A DNA stretch of 36,439 nt from an uncultured Bacteroidales bacterium (GTDB lineage: Bacteria; Bacteroidota; Bacteroidia; Bacteroidales; WCHB1-69): NCBI GenBank assembly GCA_905235135.1, contig CAJOKR010000048.1:1-36439 (forward strand). The letters are read 5' to 3'. The position numbers and the translations under genes were made by a program. Shown in pieces: positions 32,371 through 36,439 of the stretch (position 1 is its first letter; every line of letters starts with the position of its first letter). Below the pieces are notes generated by a model that saw only the letters and a list, made by a program, of their open reading frames with translations, ran no database searches and had not been told where the DNA came from.

Positions 32371-33435
32371 TCAGCCTTCCACGTCCTTGACAATATCCTT
32401 TAATATCACTCCGAGCTTTCCCCCTTTCCTCAAAATTGCAGACATTTCGGCGACATGCTTTCTTATCAACTGAAGTTCCTCTTTATCCATTCCTACAATT
32501 CGATTCTCCAACTCCAACAATGAATGAATGGTAATTCCAAGGTTGTTCTCTTCCACAAATTCCGCCAAAGCGGCCTCTTTGCTGAGAACAACTGGAATCC
32601 CAGCGGCGATATACAAAGAGGTTTTGTGAGGTGAATTATACTTCATGTAATTTCCAAGAGGACCTTGAAGAGCTTCTATGCTATCACCATCCCATGTTAA
32701 TCCCCATCCTTCTGTGAGAGCGGTCACATTATCGGGACTGAAACGACTCCCATACTTTATCCATTCAGGATATTTTGTATTGCTTTGAGGCTTGTTACCA
32801 TACAGATGCAGCTGAACCCCATAGAAATGCACTTCCGTTAGCTTTTTTAAGAACACACTCTTGTCCAAATTACCAGCAAAGGCAATATTGGTGGAGTTGT
32901 TTTGATGGTTTTCATTATCTGGCACCTCCTCTGTCAGGTAGTCAAACAGCCAGAGTCGCCTGCAAGGAGAAACAACTCCATTTTTCTTAAACAATTCCTG
33001 CATTTGGGCAGTGTGCACTATCAATTCCGATGCGGTATTAAAAATCGCCGTTTCGGTTTTATCAAACACTTCTTCATAACGAAAACGTGTGATATCATGC
33101 ACTAAAACGACAAGATGGCTCTTTTTTTTCCTCAACCAGCGACAAAAAAACAGCGTAGGCCGCCCTCTAAACGGTTCAAGAGGGTATTGTAAAAGGACTA
33201 TTGATCTTCTTTTAATCTGTAATATTGCTCTACTAAGGACGAAAAGCTTTCTGATTCTGTAATATAATAAGTAAATTGGAGAACGATGTGATTCTGACAT
33301 CTCCTTAACCGTATATGTATTTAACATATACGATGTAAAACCGTTGTTCTCTGCAATACGATTCACATCTTCACGAGCTTTCGATCCCGCATGAAAAGCA
33401 TCCTTATACTGGTAGTCAACAACAATCTTTTTCAT
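32371..33435 (-). CDS. Galactofuranosyltransferase-like protein (WbbI type)
   Basis: 354 residues. The order of motifs resembles the beta-1,6-galactofuranosyltransferase WbbI: an N-terminal MKKIVVDYQY...AGSKAREDVNRI, LVVLVHDITRFRY, NIAFAGNLDKSVFL, EGWGLTWDGDSIEALQGPLGNYMKYNSPHKTSLYIAAGIPVVLSKEAALAEFVEENNLG and a helical C-terminus. WbbI adds galactofuranose to O-antigen units in E. coli K-12. The adjacent glf gene, 22 bases upstream on the same strand, makes the UDP-galactofuranose donor, which strongly supports the assignment. The linkage made here cannot be inferred. The gene is AT-rich like glf. Confidence 0.82.
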   Translation of the reverse strand: MKKIVVDYQYKDAFHAGSKAREDVNRIAENNGFTSYMLNTYTVKEMSESHRSPIYLLYYRIRKLFVLSRAILQIKRRSIVLLQYPLEPFRGRPTLFFCRWLRKKKSHLVVLVHDITRFRYEEVFDKTETAIFNTASELIVHTAQMQELFKKNGVVSPCRRLWLFDYLTEEVPDNENHQNNSTNIAFAGNLDKSVFLKKLTEVHFYGVQLHLYGNKPQSNTKYPEWIKYGSRFSPDNVTALTEGWGLTWDGDSIEALQGPLGNYMKYNSPHKTSLYIAAGIPVVLSKEAALAEFVEENNLGITIHSLLELENRIVGMDKEELQLIRKHVAEMSAILRKGGKLGVILKDIVKDVEG

Positions 33436-33457
33436 ATTTTTCCATTCTTTTTATGCG

Positions 33458-34579
33458 TTAAAACATAGAGATCACTTTTTCCACGACAGGAGCCATGTCA
33501 TAATATTTGTATTCGGCTAATCTTCCTCCAAAGATGACATTGACTTCTTTATCGGCAAGTTCCCTATACTTTTGAGCCAATCGGTTGTTTTTCTCATCAT
33601 TGACAGGATAATACGGCTCCTTCCCTTCTGTGTATTCTGTCGAATACTCTTCTGAAATCACTGTTTTCTGACAATCATAAACCGCTGAACCGAACATTTC
33701 AAAATGCTTGTGTTCAATGATTCTCGTATAGGGCACCTCATGGGAAGTGTAATTCACCACCGCATTGCCCTGATAGTTCGGAGTATCTTCAATGCGAGTT
33801 TTGAAACTCACAGTGCGCCAGTCAAGCTTTCCATACCTAAAGTCAAAGTACTCGTCAAGAGGTCCCGTATATACCAATTGCTTAGCATACTTTCGCCAAT
33901 CTCTATACTCCGAATTAAAGAAGTCCGTATTCGTTTTGCAGTCAATATTCCTCAGCAATGCATCGATCAGTTTGTTATAGCCTCCAATCGGAATGCCCTG
34001 ATAAGCGTCGTTGAAGTAGTTGTTGTCAAATACGAGACGTACTGGCAACCGTTTTATGATGAAGGCGGGCAGCTCATTACATGTGCGCCCCCACTGTTTC
34101 TCGGTATATTCTTTAATAAGTTTTTCGAAGATGTCTTTTCCCACCAAACAAAGGCCTTGTTCCTCAAGGTTACGAGGTTCTGTAACGCTCTCTGCCTTCA
34201 TCTTAGCCACCGCTTCTGCCTTTTGCTCTTCAATCTTGGCTTTAGCAGCTTCAGGTGTGGTCACGCCCCACATTTGGTAAAAAGTGTTCATGTTGAAGGG
34301 AAGATTATAGAGTTTGCCATGATAGTTGGCAATTGGGCTGTTGGTGTAACGGTTGAATGGAACAAGGTTGTTTACAAAGTCCCAGACCTCTTTGTTGTTG
34401 GTGTGGAAAATATGGGCACCGTACTTGTGAACGTTTATACCTTCCACCTTTTCGCAATAGACATTTCCTCCCAAATGCGAGCGTTTTTCAATCACAAGAC
34501 ATCGTTTGTTTTGCTGTTTTGCCTGATGTGCGAACACTGCACCGAAAAGGCCTGAACCGACAATCAGAAACTCATACAT
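33458..34579 (-). CDS. glf: UDP-galactopyranose mutase
   Basis: 373 residues from the ATG at 34579; a longer frame from 34603 only adds eight non-conserved residues. The FAD-binding N-terminus is MYEFLIVGSGLFGAVFAHQAK, followed by VIEKRSHLGGNVYCE and the substrate-site motif HKYGAHIFHTNNKEVWDFVN. Later come FIKRLPVRLVFDNNYFNDAYQGIPIGGYNKL, the mobile loop, and the C-terminal FGGRLAEYKYYDM. The reduced flavoenzyme interconverts UDP-galactopyranose and UDP-galactofuranose in the cytoplasm. It is followed after 22 bases by the galactofuranosyltransferase-like gene, forming a Galf cassette. The promoter element at 34631-34639 lies 52 bases upstream. Confidence 0.96.
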   Translation of the reverse strand: MYEFLIVGSGLFGAVFAHQAKQQNKRCLVIEKRSHLGGNVYCEKVEGINVHKYGAHIFHTNNKEVWDFVNNLVPFNRYTNSPIANYHGKLYNLPFNMNTFYQMWGVTTPEAAKAKIEEQKAEAVAKMKAESVTEPRNLEEQGLCLVGKDIFEKLIKEYTEKQWGRTCNELPAFIIKRLPVRLVFDNNYFNDAYQGIPIGGYNKLIDALLRNIDCKTNTDFFNSEYRDWRKYAKQLVYTGPLDEYFDFRYGKLDWRTVSFKTRIEDTPNYQGNAVVNYTSHEVPYTRIIEHKHFEMFGSAVYDCQKTVISEEYSTEYTEGKEPYYPVNDEKNNRLAQKYRELADKEVNVIFGGRLAEYKYYDMAPVVEKVISMF

Positions 34580-34630
34580 AATATTGGGTTTAATATATAC
34601 CAACAGAGGGTTACAATATATTTATCGGCG

Positions 34631-34639
34631 GCAAAGATA
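34631..34639 (-). promoter_or_regulatory. Promoter -7 element of the glf operon (TATCTTTGC)
   Basis: The reverse complement of 34631-34639 is TATCTTTGC. It lies between the stop of the T9SS cargo gene (34654) and the glf start. Confidence 0.7.
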
Positions 34640-34653
34640 CAACTTTTCCCCAT

Positions 34654-36439
34654 TCACCGCACCACCGTCACACTCGTATTTATCCGCTGACGCTTGTTGG
34701 AGCTGACGGCACACCAATAGTCTATCGCACAATAATAGACCCCGTCGGAGACACCCTCGGCATCCCAGCTGAGCGACTCGCTGCTCTCCTGCCGGTAAAC
34801 CTGCTTGCCCCAACGGTCGTAAATCTCCATTGTCATGCAGTGGAAATCGCCCTCCAACTGCGGCAGAAACACATCGTTGAAACCATCGCCGTTCGGGGTG
34901 ATGACGTTGGGAAGGGTGATTTGGCACGGCCGACCGTCAACGTGACAGTCATTGTTGGCAGTGTCGCACTCAGCTTGCAAACCACCATACTGGGCAGTAC
35001 CATCTCCGTTGTTGTTTAGGATAATTCGTAACGGATACGGACTTTCAAACTGGTCCAAGCTGGACTGGGGAATAGTCAAAGCTATAGTCACACATTCGCC
35101 AGGCTGAAGACTTTCAATCACTTCCTCTGTTTGCACCCACTCGCCAGAGGCAGTGAACACAGATACATACATCGGCGGAACAAACGGCAGCTCGCCCGTA
35201 TTGCAGACGTTCATCTCCACGGTAAGCACGTTATTTTCGAACTCGATATGCGGGTCTTCCACAATAGAGAGATCTGCCAGTGGCACAAATGGCCGCCCGT
35301 ACTGATCAAGGGTGGTAGCCTGCTGGAGAAAGTTGTTAAAGGGCCTCCGAACTATACCCTGCGGGTCCGTAAAGGCCGTGGCATTGTCGAAAAGCGGTGT
35401 CGGAGCTGTCAGATCTTTGTTGATGTTGGTGACATTGTAAAGGTACTGGTTCCAAACGGGTCGCGCGGGTGCCCAAAGGTGTACTCCCCCGATAACCCAA
35501 AGCTCACCGCCCACCCAGCCGAGACCGGAGTTAACCTTTCCACACGTCACAATCTCCGCCGCCCCATCTCCATTCACATCTGCCACTACCGGATACTCTT
35601 TCCAAGTGCCTGCCGACATGGTTTTGGTATATAGATTGTAAAACGGAATCGTGTCATTGCCCGTTTTATGGCTCTTGCCGCTGCCGTTAATAATACGGAG
35701 ACTGTTTTGGTCACGATAGACAATCTCCATGATCCCATCCTGGTTGAAATCGAACAAGGTCATGGAGGTCTGTCCAGACTCATCCGTGTGCGTGGCCTGC
35801 CACTTAGTTTGTAATCCAACCTGCGGAATGAATTTTATCGCCGTAATGCGGGATATGCTCACGGGCTTTTTATAGTCGATATAGACAAACTCCAAATAGT
35901 CATCCCCATCAATATCGCCCACCAAAGGGTATCCGATGGTCATGGCATAGTGGCTTTGAACAAACAAAATCTCCTCTGTAACAGGATTGTAGGCATAAAT
36001 GTAGGCAGTATCCGTGAAGGTATTAGAGGTGCCATCAATCACTACCAGAACATCCATCTGCCCATCCAAATTGAAATCTGCCACAGCCACATTGCCATCT
36101 TGAGGAATCCGGCTCGGAATGGAAATAGTTTTCAACTCCGTAACACTATTCAAGGAAACATCCGTACGGCTGGTGATGTTGACATTATAGATTGTATTAC
36201 CACAAATGAGTTCGGGCAGGGAATCTCCCAACACGTCTGCCGCAAAAGACATGGCATTGTTCGCTTTCTCCGTATTAGAGCCCCGCCAGCACTGCCCTTT
36301 GTTGCCATTGGAAGGACCCGCACACAACCGTTTGAGCGTTGCCGCATCATACACCGCATTGCCAATGTAAACCTCCGGCCATCCGTCATAGTTGAAATCT
36401 GTGATTGAAACCACCCCTTCACAAGGAGTGTTCACATCG
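34654..36439 (-). CDS. FG-GAP/VCBS-repeat protein with type B T9SS C-terminal sorting domain (partial)
   Basis: About 595 residues are visible; the frame is open to the window edge, so the N-terminus is missing. Five calcium-binding loops of the FG-GAP type are seen: DFNYDGWPE, DFNLDGQMD, DIDGDDYLE, DFNQDGIME and DVNGDGAAE. They indicate beta-propeller blades. A CARDB-like adhesion domain follows (LSIVEDPHIEFENNVLTVEMNVCNTGELPFVPPM), then a Cys-containing linker. The gliding-motility-type C-terminal domain is LPNVITPNGDGFNDVFLPQL...MEIYDRWGKQVYRQ...WDAEGVSDGVYYCAIDYW...INTSVTVVR. That domain is the type B signal for type IX secretion, so the protein is exported to the surface or medium. No T9SS machinery genes are in the window. 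Confidence 0.92.
   Translation of the reverse strand, partial: DVNTPCEGVVSITDFNYDGWPEVYIGNAVYDAATLKRLCAGPSNGNKGQCWRGSNTEKANNAMSFAADVLGDSLPELICGNTIYNVNITSRTDVSLNSVTELKTISIPSRIPQDGNVAVADFNLDGQMDVLVVIDGTSNTFTDTAYIYAYNPVTEEILFVQSHYAMTIGYPLVGDIDGDDYLEFVYIDYKKPVSISRITAIKFIPQVGLQTKWQATHTDESGQTSMTLFDFNQDGIMEIVYRDQNSLRIINGSGKSHKTGNDTIPFYNLYTKTMSAGTWKEYPVVADVNGDGAAEIVTCGKVNSGLGWVGGELWVIGGVHLWAPARPVWNQYLYNVTNINKDLTAPTPLFDNATAFTDPQGIVRRPFNNFLQQATTLDQYGRPFVPLADLSIVEDPHIEFENNVLTVEMNVCNTGELPFVPPMYVSVFTASGEWVQTEEVIESLQPGECVTIALTIPQSSLDQFESPYPLRIILNNNGDGTAQYGGLQAECDTANNDCHVDGRPCQITLPNVITPNGDGFNDVFLPQLEGDFHCMTMEIYDRWGKQVYRQESSESLSWDAEGVSDGVYYCAIDYWCAVSSNKRQRINTSVTVVR

Noticed and set aside
1..36439. tRNA, rRNA, integrase or insertion-sequence transposase genes
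   Set aside because: I looked for cloverleaf-type repeats and transposase or integrase motifs and saw none; a tRNAscan and IS search would settle it.

Overview
The window comes from the chromosome of a member of the Bacteroidota, most likely order Bacteroidales. The evidence is the recurring promoter element TAnnTTTG(C) ahead of genes, the absence of clear Shine-Dalgarno sites, a C-terminal type IX secretion (T9SS) sorting domain, split HipS/HipT proteins of Bacteroidales type, a very large DUF2723 membrane protein, and simple-sequence intergenic arrays. I cannot name a genus. Most of the window has the codon use of a GC-rich genome. The stretches 246-653 and about 30.9-34.6 kb are visibly AT-richer.

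Left part (1-10.1 kb, mostly minus strand): a four-helix-bundle protein gene lying between oppositely oriented heptamer arrays, UDP-glucose 6-dehydrogenase (ugd) whose start codon abuts a second array, a candidate structured RNA with its own promoter and terminator, shikimate kinase, ElbB, a 1214-residue DUF2723/GT117-type membrane glycosyltransferase, pheS (broken by one missing base) and a lipoprotein cyclophilin. The gaps here hold many repeats: heptamer and octamer arrays, a 24-bp tandem array, palindromes and terminators.

Middle part (10.3-21.6 kb, plus strand): typA/bipA, a class I methyltransferase, SppA, a steroid 5-alpha-reductase-like membrane enzyme, and a tripartite RND efflux operon (periplasmic adaptor, inner-membrane pump, TolC-like channel). 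The adaptor and pump are interrupted by three single-base indels. Correcting them gives family-length proteins of 378 and 1058 residues.

Right part (21.6-36.4 kb): surface-polysaccharide genes, namely a sugar-transfer ATP-grasp protein, a hexapeptide acyltransferase, GmhA, glycosyltransferases, a YfhO-type membrane protein translationally coupled to a TagF-like CDP-glycerol glycerophosphotransferase, a WbbI-like galactofuranosyltransferase and UDP-galactopyranose mutase (glf). A tripartite HipB-HipS-HipT toxin-antitoxin module sits inside this region, with three operator copies spaced exactly 40 bp apart. The window ends inside a gene for a large T9SS-exported FG-GAP-repeat protein.

Together the genes outline envelope and capsule construction: UDP-glucuronate from Ugd, UDP-galactofuranose from Glf, ADP-heptose from GmhA, and perhaps a polyol-phosphate decoration from YfhO and the TagF-like protein. 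Housekeeping genes and a multidrug pump lie alongside. The points most worth a second look are the Hip operator geometry and HipS/HipT overlap, the palindromes that supply stop codons, the telomere-like heptamer arrays, the candidate RNA at 2.3-2.4 kb and the YfhO/TagF pair.
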